From Doryteuthis pealeii (lineage: Eukaryota > Mollusca > Cephalopoda > Myopsida > Loliginidae): a DNA stretch of 64,000 bases. The DNA is taken from NCBI GenBank assembly GCA_023376005.1, contig CM042156.1:42476605-42540604 (forward strand), read 5' to 3'. The position numbers were made by a program, and so were the translations under genes. The notes under the pieces were generated by a model, which was given only the letters and a program-made list of their open reading frames with translations, did not search any database and had not been told where the DNA came from. Positions 10,622 to 21,324 of the stretch are shown here, in pieces. The stretch's first letter is position 1. The number at the start of each line of letters is the position of its first letter.

Positions 10622-11242
10622 TCTTATTATAATGGAGATTATGTGTTTGTTTGTCTGTAACCGAAACTATATCACTACTCAAGTCACTATCCATTTAGTT
10701 ATTATACATCACATTCTCCATGAATCATTTTTATTTAAGCCTCAATTATTAATAAAATTGTTTTTCATTATTAATACTGCTGGTCATATCTACGTACTAA
10801 TAACATGCAATTGTATTTATATGTACAACAAATAGCGGTTTACAGTGTGAACGGCAAGCCTAATTTGCATATTGATATTTAAAATTTGATTTTAATAAAT
10901 ATGTCCTTGGTATTATTGATTTCTAATTATTTGATTTTATCTTAATGAATATGAGCAAAAATCTCGGAGATAAATCTTAAAAGAAATCAATTAACAAAAA
11001 GAAATAACTGTAATTTCATTGTTTACTTCCTAATTTAACTAAATAGTTAAATTAGAAAAGTTTAGCAAGGAAAGACGGGGGTGATGGAAGAGGAAGCTAC
11101 AGCTGTTATATTTCTCGATTATACCCCTCTCTGTTTCAAATCCTTTTATCTGCATTCTTATTTAGTTTCTTTAGAATTTCTAATTTGATATAATATTTTA
11201 TGACATTAATACTTGCACCCGGAGGGTGCATATATTTGCTAG
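10622..11242 (+). mobile_element. Non-autonomous Helitron, copy H2
   Basis: Starts A|TCTTATTATAATGGAGATT and ends GCACCCGGAGGGTGC, ATATATTTG, CTAG|T, so it has the TC start, terminal hairpin and CTRR end inserted between A and T. It is 621 bp and lies in the opposite orientation to the copy at 29-655, to which it aligns along its length. No protein is encoded. Confidence 0.85.
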
Positions 11243-11271
11243 TCATCATAATATCCAAATATTGCCATTAG

Positions 11272-11421
11272 AGGCATCCATAGATTAAGGGTAATCATTA
11301 TAGGAAATGGACACTGGACACAAATTCAAATCCTTGATGAGGCTGTTTGCATTTCACATAACCCATGGGAAAGGTATGAACCCACCTATTCTCCCACCAG
11401 TTATGAGTAAAATAGTAGATT
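11272..11421 (+). repeat. SINE family A, copy 2 (degenerate)
   Basis: Degenerate head (GGTAATCATTATAGGAAATG), B-box-like TTCAAATCCTTG, then GCATTTCACATAA and GGGAAAGGTATGAACCC. The 3' half is missing. Confidence 0.65.
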
Positions 11422-11924
11422 ATTTATTTATTTAGAGTGGGGGACCATTTAAGCAACAGCAGGTACTCTAAGAGACTGAATATAAAAATGACTTCATTTG
11501 CACTAGATGATCTGACAAGGGTTGATAGGTCATAAAACAAAACAACCAACTAGTGTTTGGCATTTTGCTTGGAACATTTGGGTTTTGTCAATCCAGTTTT
11601 AGCATGAGGTGACATATCCATTAATCAATAATTGTTCCTTGAGATTTAAAAAAATCCTGTTCACAAGTTTTTTTTTTTCTCTGGAGTATAACCTACTTTA
11701 CCTGGATGATATTGTTCTGTATAGTTTTAATATTTATTTCAAATCAAAATTATTTAGAATTTCTGCATATTTTTTCTCTTATTCATCCGGGTTGGTATTG
11801 GAAATGTTGTTCATTCCTTAGCCATGCCCTTACCTACATTGAATGTATTCCCACTTTTAGCTCTTGTAGAATATTGAATTATGAAAATCTTTTGAAAGGG
11901 TCCAAAAATTCAAGGTAATATCAA
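11422..11924. other. AT-rich stretch
   Basis: Two overlapping 70-codon frames are hydrophobic and T-rich, probably chance. Confidence 0.4.
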
Positions 11925-12290
11925 TCCTTTGAAAGTCTCTCTAGCAAACGAAATGCAATTCCTTTCCCAACCGAACTCGCCACTCTCACTTCAAATAGCA
12001 GTCGTCAGATTTCACTTGCCGTCCAAACGCTTTCTTCCTCACTCGCCCTGTCGGCGACAGTCCGTCTTTATTTCTGCTTGTTCGAATGCACTTATGCAAA
12101 TTCGGATATACTTTATTTGGGTCTCTACTAACAATACCTTAGCTACGAGGAGGTAGTGAGTTCGAGTATCCGTAGCCACTCGCCACAGGCCAAACATATC
12201 CTGACAAGCTTTGTTTGTGAGGGCTGGGAATCCACTTGTTCATAGGGCTGCCTTTCAGTCTCGTCACAGAAAAAAACCCAAAAAAAGCTG
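11925..12290. other. GC-elevated segment with tRNA-like piece
   Basis: Composition is clearly higher in G+C than around it. A 75-codon plus frame (11929-12156) has no recognisable domain. The reverse strand carries two AATAAA motifs. GTGAGTTCGAGTATCC at about 12156 resembles a B box. It may be a composite of a mobile-element end and a SINE fragment. Confidence 0.35.
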
Positions 12291-12369
12291 AGCATTTGAT
12301 ATAATCACTATATTAGGGGGAAAAAAAAAGACCCCCCTACCCAAAAAAAACCCCAAAAAACTCTGCAAC

Positions 12370-12572
12370 ACATTTTCAAATCCTGGACTAGGCTGGCTGC
12401 ATTTCACTTAGTGCCAATATCCTAGGGAAAGGAATGAATCCAACTATTCTCCCTTCAGCTGTGGGTAAATAGTAGGACAAACTGGGCTCTTTAACTTTGA
12501 TATGGCAACCAGTGTAGGAGAAGGAAAACTCTGAATTCAAACCTGTTAACCCTGTTTCAAAAGAATTAGCCT

Positions 12573-12574
<2 letters not shown>
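12370..12574 (+). repeat. SINE family A, copy 3 (5' truncated)
   Basis: Begins at the B-box region (TTCAAATCCTGGACTAGG) and keeps the body through GAATTCAAACCTGTTAACC. The (AT)n run at 12575-12640 takes the place of its 3' end. Confidence 0.75.

Positions 12575-12640
<66 letters not shown>
12575..12640. repeat. (AT)n microsatellite at a SINE tail
   Basis: Long AT run directly downstream of a family A SINE. The 85-codon minus-strand frame across it is a repeat translation. Confidence 0.9.
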
Positions 12641-12643
<3 letters not shown>

Positions 12644-13084
12644 AAAATTACTATTAGGTAACTTCATGCCAAATGTTTTTCACTTTTTGACAGCTGCAAC
12701 TTCCTATTTCTGACCTAATAATTGGAAATCATTTTTAAAAAAAATTTTTGGGAATGAATATTATTGAAACTAATATGTTTACTCTAACTGCAAAGTTTAT
12801 TGCAGATATTAACTAAGCTTGTTTTGCACTAGGTTTGATTATAGAATGCAATGAAGATTAAACTTATTGCACTGTGGTAGGCATCCTCTATAATTCAGTT
12901 TTTGATCAATTCAACTCTTTCCTTTCTTAATACATACTAGACTACTAATACAATATAAATACAACCATAGACTTAAGATTAATGTTGACCTCTGATGTTT
13001 TAATTAAAACTCATTGTACACAAAAAAAAAACAAAAAAAAAATTAGTATACTCCATTCTCTTTAGCCAAATCTTTTTATAAATT
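12641..13084. other. AT-rich stretch
   Basis: No feature recognised. Confidence 0.5.
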
Positions 13085-13410
13085 ACATGTGGGTATAACT
13101 GAACATGAGGTTGAGACTCATTTTGGAGATCTGGGCAATGTGGAGAACCCCTTTATTGTTATCACTTCCAGGTCCACTCTAGCTTGAAGTGGTAGTACAA
13201 ATTAGGGTCATATCTGTGGATCAAATAGATCTTTCAAAATTATTTGTATTCCACAGAACTATGTGCACCCACCAAAAAAAACCCAAAAAAAAAACAACAA
13301 AAAAACAACAAAACTTTAATTATACAAGAAATAAAAATATAAACGCGATTCCCAACCTTTAGACATAAAATAACCTTAGATAGGTTCAAATCAGACTAAC
13401 ATCTCTTATG
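13085..13410 (+). repeat. Interspersed repeat family C, copy 2
   Basis: Has GGAGATCTGGGCAATGTGGA, AGGTCCACTCTAGC, GGATCAAATAGATCT and CACAGAACTATGTGCACC, then A-rich sequence and a tail GACATAAAATAACC. It aligns with the copies at 18130 and 19388. Confidence 0.65.
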
Positions 13411-13484
13411 ATTGCCTTTTATAACAACACTCAGTGTTGAATACTCTCCCCTATACTAATGTAAACAATTTGGAATCTGAACTA

Positions 13485-13625
13485 GTACTTGAACTCGCAT
13501 CTCGAACCGCAGAAGTTTGTCATTTATGGACGTTATCTTAAACAGTTCAACCACAGAAAACCTAGTGGTTCAGTAGAGCACAATCTATACGAGTTTTGCC
13601 AAACCCGATTTCGATTCATTATATA
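13485..13625. repeat. Two head-to-head tRNA-like SINE heads
   Basis: On the plus strand at about 13561-13618, AGTGGTTCAGTAGAGC and CCGATTTCGATTC look like A and B boxes. On the minus strand at about 13490-13555, GTGGTTGAACTGTTTAAG and GCGAGTTCAAGTAC do the same. Both are degenerate and differ from families A, B and D. Confidence 0.35.
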
Positions 13626-14687
13626 ATTTTATTTTATTTCTGTTTAAGCTGGCATGGGAAATAATTCATTTTTCTGTCTTTTCGCACTTAGAATTATCTC
13701 CCTTTGACGAAACAAGTTTATCTCAGTTATTCCCCTTGAATCAGAAATTGCTTCACTGCCAGTTACATTTTAATGTTCCTTTACTTTCTTTTAATGTTGA
13801 TTTACATTTTGTTCATGTTATTTAACATAGTTCTCATTAAAAACGAAATAAGGTTATTGTGTTAGTATGGTGAAGTAATTAGCCAACATTTAAATCTGTT
13901 TAATAGTAAATTTCCTGCTGCAAGAATTTTTTAATTTTTTAATTTAATTTAATTTTTTTTTTTTTTTTTTTTTTTTGTTGACAAAAACGTATTTAAATGA
14001 TGTAAATTTAAAAATATACAATTATTCCTATTACTATGAACATGTTTGATGTATAAAGAATATTTGAAATTATTTCACAACTTGTATATGTACATATTTC
14101 GGTATCGCCCATATTTAAGTACATTCCTACCAATTTTTTTAATAAAATGTTAATGTTCATAATTTCATTACCAAACTCTACAGATTGAAACTCTAGCTAG
14201 AAATAAAGTTATACATATACCTATATTTATAAGTAAAGAGTGCTCAATATCCTTGCTAGAACATATATATATATATCCAAGTTAGAGTAGCAAATTCAAT
14301 GGTGCTTGGTAACTGACAGCTTCTCGTCTATGCAATTTTCAAACCAAATGAATATTTTTTTTTTTTTTTTTTTATTTAAAAAAAAAATTTTTTTTGTGTG
14401 TGTATGTGTGTTATATTACTCACAAGGCAGTTTGTAGGTATGCATATAGCATAGTTCTTTTAGAATGTATTTTATTTTCTTTCAAGCAAGAGACTTATCT
14501 GAAATGGTATTTTTAATGACAACTATTTTGTTGTTGTGAAAAGTTTGTAAATTTGTGTTTATAAAGTACCCCCGTCGACTAAGTCTTTTTCTTCATTTGA
14601 TTCTTTTAGCTGGTGTCTAAATTTGCCTTTATACAATAGATTTGATGATTATCTGTGCCTGTTTGCTGTAAATATTTGATTGATGCA
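13626..14687. other. AT-rich stretch with long T runs
   Basis: Poly-T at about 13950-13977 and 14350-14372, and a short AT run at 14262. No gene seen. Confidence 0.5.
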
Positions 14688-14980
14688 CTTGTGGTGTAAT
14701 GGTTATCATTGTAGGAAATGGATACAGTGACCAGAGTTCAATTCTTGCATGAGGCTGTTTGCATTTTGCTTAATATTAATATCCTTGGGAAAGTTATGCA
14801 TCCAAATATTTTCTCTCCATCCATGGGTAAATAGTAGGGCAGAGTTGGCACATTAACCTTAGCATGGTAACCAGTCTAGGAGAAGAAAAACTCTGAATTC
14901 AAACCTGTTAAATTCCGCTTAAAAATTGACCTTGTGTCACATCCTGCTTATATGGAAGGGTTGGTAAATGCATATTAACT
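14688..14980 (+). repeat. SINE family A, copy 4 (full length)
   Basis: Good reference copy: head GTGGTGTAATGGTTATCATT, B-box-like AGTTCAATTCTTG, body with CCATGGGTAAATAGTAGGGC, AACCAGTCTAGGAGAAG and GAATTCAAACCTGTTAA. The tail is TTGACCTTGTGTCACATCC followed by GGGTTGGTAAATG. It would be transcribed by Pol III from its internal promoter if active. Confidence 0.85.
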
Positions 14981-15039
14981 TGCACATAGTATTCAGTGAA
15001 TTAAAACATCAGATTGTAGCCACTTTACACTAATTTGAT

Positions 15040-15415
15040 TTTTAAAAATATGCAGTGATGCTAATAGCTTTTTAATTTAGTGCGTTTTGGGATGCATGGA
15101 TTTGATTTGAATGAATCCCCAGGAAATTTGATGGATCCCAAATAAAGTTTTGTAAAATAATTGCAGATTTTTTTTTATCTATGAACAACAAAGCCGTCTA
15201 ACACCTACTTTGTACCCCTTACAGTGTAATTTGTTTCCAAGAAAATATTGAAATGTATTTATAGTTAGCTGGAAATGATGGAAGAAAAAAAAAATACAGG
15301 GATATGATTTTTATGCGTCCTTTTAGATTTTTATGCATCCGGGACGCAAGACGCATACCTATTAGCATCTCTGTATATATATTTGATAACCACAGATTCA
15401 AGTAGCAGTAAAATA
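15040..15415 (+). repeat. Unclassified repeat family F, copy 2
   Basis: Aligns with the reverse complement of 798-1262 and with 18905-19200: GCAGTGATGCTAATAGC, GAATGAATCCCCAGG, AATTTGTTTCCAAGAA and GCATACCTATTAGCATCTC. Confidence 0.5.
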
Positions 15416-15747
15416 CCACAATCAAATGTTACTTTTATATTTTTGTGAGAGTCTTACTGCTGACTCAGTGGTGTCTTCACAATCTAAGTGTTAGATTTTT
15501 CTTGAGTGAAGAGGTTGGTAAATACATATATTTTACTATGAAAACTCATCAAAATATCTTTAAGCTACTACATTTTTTAAATTTATTTGTGCAAGATAAA
15601 TATTTACTACAATTTGTTTTTCTTTGCCTTATAAAAACACAAAAATATGAAAACTTAAAAACTGAGGCAAAATTATATTTTAAAACTTTGTTGCTCTGAT
15701 ATTTTCAAGAAATTTAATCTATACATCTGTCAAGAGCAGTTGGTATG

Positions 15748-15780
<33 letters not shown>

Positions 15781-16020
15781 CTATCTCTGGAGGAAACTTT
15801 CAAAATAAATCAATCAACAACTAAGTAAATATATATACACATTCACTATCTCCAGATCTTGCTTTTTGTGCAAAAATAATGAAGATTTGATTTATGTTCG
15901 TGAAGATAATTAAAAATACAATTTAAATAGTGACAGCATGGAATTTTTATTTATTTTTACATTTAATATCTTAAATAGGAAACAATAATTTTTCTTTTCA
16001 GTGTCTGTGTCCTTTTTTTT
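15416..16020. other. AT-rich stretch
   Basis: An 84-codon hydrophobic frame (15445-15699) and an AT/GT run at 15745-15780. Nothing looks coding. Confidence 0.4.
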
Positions 16021-16024
16021 CTGA

Positions 16025-16130
16025 TGCCCTACCGGGTGGGATCAATGCAAGGTCTTTTTTTACATAGGGATTTTAATGGAGCATCCTGTGAGGATCCAAC
16101 TCTCGATTCAGTAAAAATGGATCTGAGAGA
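16025..16130 (-). repeat. SINE-like family E, copy 2
   Basis: On the minus strand: CAGATCCATTTTTACTGAAT, GGATCCTCACAGGATGC and CCCTATGTAAAAAAAGACC. It is related to 7505-7590. Confidence 0.45.
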
Positions 16131-16142
16131 CTAATTTTTATT

Positions 16143-16255
16143 GACACCCCCATCTACCCAGATGGACACCCCCATCTACCCAGATGACACCCCCATCTAC
16201 CCAGATGACACCCCCATCTACCCAGATGACACCCCCATCTTACCCAGATGACACC
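16143..16255. repeat. 21-bp minisatellite, five units
   Basis: Five near-perfect units of GACACCCCCATCTACCCAGA plus T, with one inserted G after the first unit, one inserted T in the last, and a 6-bp partial sixth unit. Being a multiple of three it reads as a heptad repeat, but no coding frame surrounds it. The complementary strand has repeated GGG and GGGGG runs. Confidence 0.95.
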
Positions 16256-17403
16256 GAGTAGTTGTTTCTAGTAGAAACTTAAGTTCTTCCTTAGTCTATG
16301 AAAATGTAGCTATTTAGCTTGTTAAAATGTATTCATTATTTGTTTAGATATGTTGCATTGGAAAAATAAGATCTAAAAAAGCTTAACTTCATGTTACCAT
16401 TACTGTGCCTTTAATTTGAATGATATGGCATCTGAAGAAAAAAAAATTCTAGTTAATAAATGTGCCATTATTTAACATAGATAAAAAGACAAATATTTTT
16501 TTCTTTTTCTTTGTTTCTCCTCTTTTGTAATTTTCCAATGGGTGAATTTTGTTTTTAATCGTCACAAAAAATCTTTATCAGAGTGGCTTTAATGTTTAAA
16601 TTGATAATAAACATTAAATTTAATTGGTATAATTAGGTATAAATGCTTCATTAATAATAACTAGCTTTACTTAATAATATTACACACGGGTTGTAAGATG
16701 GACATTAAAAATAAAAAGTCAGTCTTTTTATTTATTTATTTTTTTAATTTTTATTAAAGTTAGGATAATTATTTGCATTTAAAGGATGTTTTATTTGTCT
16801 TTATTGTTAATTTACAGTGGTTTACAGATTTTTTTTATGTAGGAAAACTGCTTCTGTTTCTTCAGATCTTGCATAAATTCAATCAAATAGATATCTAATT
16901 TTATTTTACAGACTTGTTGTTGTGACAACCTAAAAAGGGGGAGGAGTCTAATTTAACAAATTTAAAAAAATTCTTTTTTTTTTTTTTAATGTAAATTTTT
17001 ATCTTTAGGATGGTTAGCCATTGGATTGTGTTGTAACTCAAGTATCAGTGTTAACAGTAATTTTTAAGCAAAGATACAAGGTGAATAGAGTAATTAGCAT
17101 GTTGATTGCTATGTTGAATAAGCAAGTCCCATGAGATCTTGTTTCTCCCTTTTTGAGGTTTCATCAATTATTCATAGGAAAAAAGGGATGATTCCATTCT
17201 CATTATTTAGGTACTATATGTGACTGTCATAACCAAGTGTTATGCTAAAGTATTGTGAGGCTAACATCTTTACTGCAAGGGGAAAGTTAAAAATACAGTG
17301 AGACAGATCCAACCTAAAAGATCAGTCTGAACTGGGTTTCATAGTATAGTTTAAAACATTTCCAAACTTTACTGAAAGTTTAGTTGAAATCTATCCCAAA
17401 ATG
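16256..17403. other. AT-rich stretch
   Basis: No repeat copy or coding segment recognised. Confidence 0.5.
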
Positions 17404-17640
17404 GGGGAGGGTCCCATGGTGTAATGGCCTACAATGCTGGACTACAATGTTGTTGTGAGTTTGAACTCTAGTTGTGTTATTATGTTCACTTTTGGACTAA
17501 TACCCTTGGGAAAGGTATGAAGCCCCTCATACCCCCTCCAGCTATGGGTAAAATAGTACCACTACTGTTCTTCTACAAGGATAGTTTTGGCATCAAATAA
17601 CCTATAAAGGTTAATATCATTAAACAAAGAAACCAAACCA
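17404..17640 (+). repeat. SINE family B, copy 1 (full length)
   Basis: Head CCCATGGTGTAATGGCC, B-box-like GAGTTTGAACTCTAG, then CACTTTTGGACTAATACCC, TTGGGAAAGGTATGAAGCCC, AGTACCACTACTGTTCTTC and a tail AATAACCTATAAAGGTTAAT plus ATTAAACAAAGAAACC. The middle is shared with family A and the tail with the LINE at 9972-10554. Confidence 0.8.
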
Positions 17641-18125
17641 GATCTAGTAAAAAATGGTAGAACCATAGCTGTACAGACAAATGAACATTTTGGTGAACTA
17701 TTAGATAGAACTTTCTTAATGTAATAATTTTTATTCTATTTTCAGTTGGTTTGAACCATATTCCAATTTTTATTATTACATTGGTATTGGTCTAAATGAC
17801 CTTGCCAATAAAGTATTTATTATTACATTCTCTAAATGAACTCTCTTTTCCAGTTAAAAACAATTCCCAGGATAATTATCTAGACAATTGTCACACCTCA
17901 CTAATACTTCCTTATTCTGACTAAAAGGAAAATAGCCAAGAATCCTATTATCTGCCGAGTTACACAAATTATTTCATCATACTGGTTATGACCACCAAAA
18001 AAAGATTAACTTTTTGTATGTGTGCAATATTGACTTAACCGACTAAAAAAAAAAAAAAAAAAAAAAAAAATTGTTAGATGATATTTGCCATATTTAGTAT
18101 TAACTAACTTTATTCAAAAAGATTA
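17641..18125. other. AT-rich stretch with poly-A
   Basis: Contains a poly-A run at about 18045-18070. No gene seen. Confidence 0.5.
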
Positions 18126-18129
18126 CTTT

Positions 18130-18410
18130 TTGATGTCCTGGGAATGACGTTAAACTCTATCTGATGGTGAGGTTCCAGTTCTGGAGGTTTGGGGAATGTG
18201 GAGCACCCCTTCATCACCATTGCTCCCTGGTCCACTCTGACCTGGAGTGGTAATACCTGTTAGGGTGCCATTCTATGGGTTAAATAGAAAAACATGAGTT
18301 TATAAACAAAATTTGATTATCCATTAGAATTAATTTATTTAAAAACTTTGTCGGCATTAAATGACCCACTGAGGTTGATATGCCGTAAATAAAACAAACC
18401 AAACCAATTA
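18130..18410 (+). repeat. Interspersed repeat family C, copy 3
   Basis: Clear copy: TGTCCTGGGAATGACGTTAA, GGTGAGGTTCCAGTTCTGG, CACTCTGACCTGGAGTGGTA, CTATGGGTTAAATAG and the tail AATGACCCACTGAGGTTGAT, ATGCCGTAAA. It is nearly the same as the copy at 45912-46175. Confidence 0.75.
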
Positions 18411-18621
18411 CTTTTTGATTGTGTTGTAACTGCCTCACATACACTTAAAAAAAAAAAAAGGTGTTTGTGGTTAATTTTTAACTACAGAAATAAATTAATT
18501 CATATTAGAAACTCCTAGTCCGGCTTTTTTCTTTTTAGTATACTAGTTGATGTCAAATTTTAGTATATAGTGATTGTCAAATTAACTTAATTATTCAAGA
18601 TATGGGTATATACATTTACTC

Positions 18622-18735
18622 AATCCCCTACATAAAGCAGGATGTGACACAAGGTCAATTTCTTAAGTGGGTTTAACAGCTTTGAATTCAGTTTTCCTTC
18701 TCCTAGACTGGTTGCCTAACCAAGGTTAAAGAGCC
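18622..18735 (-). repeat. SINE family A, copy 5 (3' half only)
   Basis: Minus-strand tail and distal body (GGCAACCAGTCTAGGAGAAG, TGACCTTGTGTCACATCCTG). The promoter half is absent. Confidence 0.7.
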
Positions 18736-18904
18736 ATTGATTTTTATTGCATTCTAAAATATCTACTTTTTCATTGTCCATCACAATTTGTTTTAAAATA
18801 ATAGAACATTTAACTTTTAAGCCACATATCAAAATGACTAACACAATCGATTTGGTGCAAATCATTTTTTAACACTCGATTTGGATATTTTTTAATATCT
18901 TCCA

Positions 18905-19200
18905 CAGTGATGTTGATCGCATTTTATTTACTGCTTCCTGGGACACACAGATTTGCTTTGAATGAGTCCCCGGGAGAATTTTATGGGCCCAACTAAAGTT
19001 TTTTTTAATACAATTGTTGGGTTTTTATTCCTACCTTGTAACCTATCTTGTAATTTGTTTCTAAGAAGCTATTGAAATGTATCTACAGTTAGCTTGAAAT
19101 GTTGAGGGAAGAAAAAAGGAAAGACACTGGGACCCATAGATATGATTTTTACTGCGTTCTTTTAGATGTATACCTATCAGCATCTCTGCTTCCACATTGT
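18905..19200 (+). repeat. Unclassified repeat family F, copy 3
   Basis: Contains GAATGAGTCCCCGGGAGAA, GTAATTTGTTTCTAAGAAGC, GTTAGCTTGAAATGTTGAGG and ATACCTATCAGCATCTCTG, in the same order as the other two copies. Confidence 0.5.
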
Positions 19201-19387
19201 GTAACATTGATTATTCTTTAAGTAATGTCATGGTTTGATTACTACTAACTACTTTTTAACATATAAATCTCACACTTTTTTAAAATCCTGATAAACCTGT
19301 TTTGGAAACCTTTCTTTTTCTTTAATATTTATTTTGGCCTCAGCAAAATACTTTGCGTTTATCAAATTTTAATACCCTGTCACCAGG

Positions 19388-19770
19388 GCTTAGAATATGC
19401 TGATTGTATCCCTGCACAGTGGTAAGACCCCCCTCCCCCAATAAAAAAAGGGTGTGGCCTGTTTATGACACTAAACTGCATTCTGATGGGTTAGGTGGTT
19501 CCAATTCTGAGGAGTTTGGAACCCCATCAATGCTATTCTCTCAGGTCTACTCTGACCTGGAGCAGTATTACTTGTTAGGGTTCTCATCTATGGGTCAAAT
19601 AGATCTATTTAAAAATTACTTGAATTCAATAGGACTGTGGAAAAAAAAACCTCTTAAGAAACAACTACACAAAAAATGTAAATATAAACTTACAATGAAT
19701 AGGATTCTTAACTTCTATGCATAAATTAACCCTAGTCTGGTTGACAAGCCATTAAAGTCAATCGATCAAT
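19388..19770 (+). repeat. Interspersed repeat family C, copy 4
   Basis: Contains GTTCCAATTCTGAGGAG, GGTCTACTCTGACCTGGAGC, ATGGGTCAAATAGATCTATT, AATTCAATAGGACTGTGG and a tail AATTAACCCTAGTCTGGTTG with (AATC)n at the end. The 106-codon frame (19404-19724) is a translation of the repeat. Confidence 0.7.
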
Positions 19771-20139
19771 CATCTATTTTTATTAATTCCTCTGTGGGGA
19801 GGGGCAATAAGATAGAATCTTAATGATTATTTTTCAATTATTTCTTTTTTATTTCTAGATGTAATTTACTGTTCAATAATTTTTTCTTGTGCAACAATAG
19901 CAGTTGGCTAATATACCATTTTTCTTTGAACAGTAAATCAGCTATACTGATGCAAACCAGCTTACTTTTATTTTATTTTTTCAACAACAGATGAAAAAAT
20001 ATTGGCTTGTTAAATTCTTGAGACTCTAAATAATCAATAGTATAAAACAATGCCAGCAATAATTTACATGAAACTTTTACATTTCATTTGTAAATTTAAA
20101 AATAATATATAATATAATATATATATATATATATATATA
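19771..20139. other. AT-rich stretch
   Basis: Ends in an (AT)n run at about 20108-20140. No gene seen. Confidence 0.5.
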
Positions 20140-20320
20140 TTTAAATAAATAACAAAAGGACTTAGAGATCTGCATATAGACTATTTCAGGGAGCTTAGAC
20201 AAAAATGTTCTAATTCTCCCGACTCATCAGATGTGATGAGTCGGGAGATTAGACATTTTTGTCTAAGCTCCCTGAAATAGTCTATAATGCAAGATCTCTA
20301 AGTCTTTGTATTTATTTAAA
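20140..20320. repeat. Near-perfect palindrome, arms about 85 bp
   Basis: Left arm from TTAAATAAATA through GACTTAGAGATCT to CCCGACTCATCA; right arm is its reverse complement through AGATCTCTAAGTC to TATTTATTTAAA. The centre is near 20228. It could extrude as a cruciform or form a hairpin RNA. It is the first of three successive fold-backs before the contig end. Confidence 0.85.
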
Positions 20321-20387
20321 TATAAATTTGCTCTGTGACTCTAACAATAAGAGCACACATTGAGCTCTCAAACTGCGACAAGTTGTT

Positions 20388-20510
20388 TTTAAAAAAAACC
20401 TATGTCGTAAGGAGATTTCCTCTCTGGACTTTGGATTTATATATATATATATAATATATATATATATATAATGAAATACGGTGAGGAAATTAATCCGACA
20501 ATAGGAGAAG
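20388..20510. repeat. Imperfect inverted repeat around an (AT)n run
   Basis: CCTATGTCGTAAGGAGATTT on the left is mirrored by GAGGAAATTAATCCGACAAT on the right, with an AT microsatellite (about 20438-20470) in the loop. Confidence 0.6.
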
Positions 20511-20513
20511 AAA

Positions 20514-20730
20514 ATATTTAAAAAATATGATAAAACACAGGATGTTATGATTAGGGGAAACAAATATGTGTCAATACTTAAGCATTTCGTATATTGTACC
20601 ATTTTGTCCCTCACATAAACATTACTTAAAGTGTCCTGAAGATGGTACATATACGCGAATGCTTTAAGTATGACACATAAAATTGTTTCCCCTAATCATA
20701 ACATCCTGTGTTTGTTATATTTTAAAATTT
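20514..20730. repeat. Inverted repeat carrying a hammerhead-like motif
   Basis: The arms (AACACAGGATGTTATGATTA on the left, its complement on the right) are about 85 bp each around a centre near 20622. The arrangement resembles the terminal repeats of Penelope-like retroelements, in which hammerhead motifs are known, but no reverse transcriptase is seen here. Confidence 0.6.
20631..20676 (+). ncRNA. Hammerhead-ribozyme-like motif (degenerate)
   Basis: In order: GTGTC (20631-20635), CTGAAGA (20636-20642, fitting the CUGANGA core), a weak stem II with GTA/TAC pairing, GAAT where GAAA is expected (20657-20660), a short stem III (GC...GT), T as the cleavage-site nucleotide, and GACAC (20672-20676) closing stem I with GTGTC. 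The left arm of the same inverted repeat reads CGAAATGCTTAAGTATTGAC on the minus strand, i.e. with the expected GAAA. Stem II has mismatches next to the core, so activity is doubtful. Confidence 0.4.
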
Positions 20731-20737
20731 TTTTTTC

Positions 20738-20779
20738 TAGTGTGTGTGTGTGTGTTATATATATATATATATTATATAT

Positions 20780-20811
<32 letters not shown>

Positions 20812-20816
20812 CACAC
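20738..20816. repeat. (GT)n/(AT)n microsatellite
   Basis: A short GT run followed by interrupted AT runs, located at the tail side of the next minus-strand SINE. Confidence 0.9.
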
Positions 20817-20833
20817 CACAACACATACACAAT

Positions 20834-21072
20834 ACCAACCCCTCCACACAAGCAGGATGGGACATTATCAGTTTGATCAGAATTAACAGATATGAAATTC
20901 AGTTTTCCATCTTCTAGACTGGTTGCCTAAACCAAGGTTAAAGAAGCCAGTCTTTCCCTACTATTTACCCATGGCTAGAGGGATAATAGTTGGATTAATA
21001 TCTTTCCCAAGAGTATTAGTGCTGTGTAAATTGCAACCAGCTTTGTTCAGGATTTGTTGTATCTTCTCTCTT
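20834..21072 (-). repeat. SINE family A, copy 6, cut by assembly gap
   Basis: Minus-strand body from the tail through CAACCAGTCTAGAAGATGG, CCATGGGTAAATAGTAGGGA and CTCTTGGGAAAGATATTAAT to the B-box region, where the contig ends in a CT-rich run. Confidence 0.75.
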
Positions 21073-21172
21073 NNNNNNNNNNNNNNNNNNNNNNNNNNNN
21101 NNNNNNNNNNNNNNNNNNNNNNNNNNNNNNNNNNNNNNNNNNNNNNNNNNNNNNNNNNNNNNNNNNNNNNNN
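21073..21172. other. Assembly gap of exactly 100 N
   Basis: A run of 100 N, the usual placeholder for a gap of unknown length. The left flank is CT-rich at a SINE; the right flank is the first base of the 22-kb palindrome. Confidence 0.99.
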
Positions 21173-21324
21173 GTATTCCTAAAATACTTGTGATACAATC
21201 ATGGAATGGGTTGCTTGTGTATTTATAAAACTCCAGGTATATTATTTTTTGCAAGGATATCAACATTTGATAATTTTGAATCTTTTTTTTTCTGTAGGAG
21301 TTATCAATATGTAATAAAAAGTTA

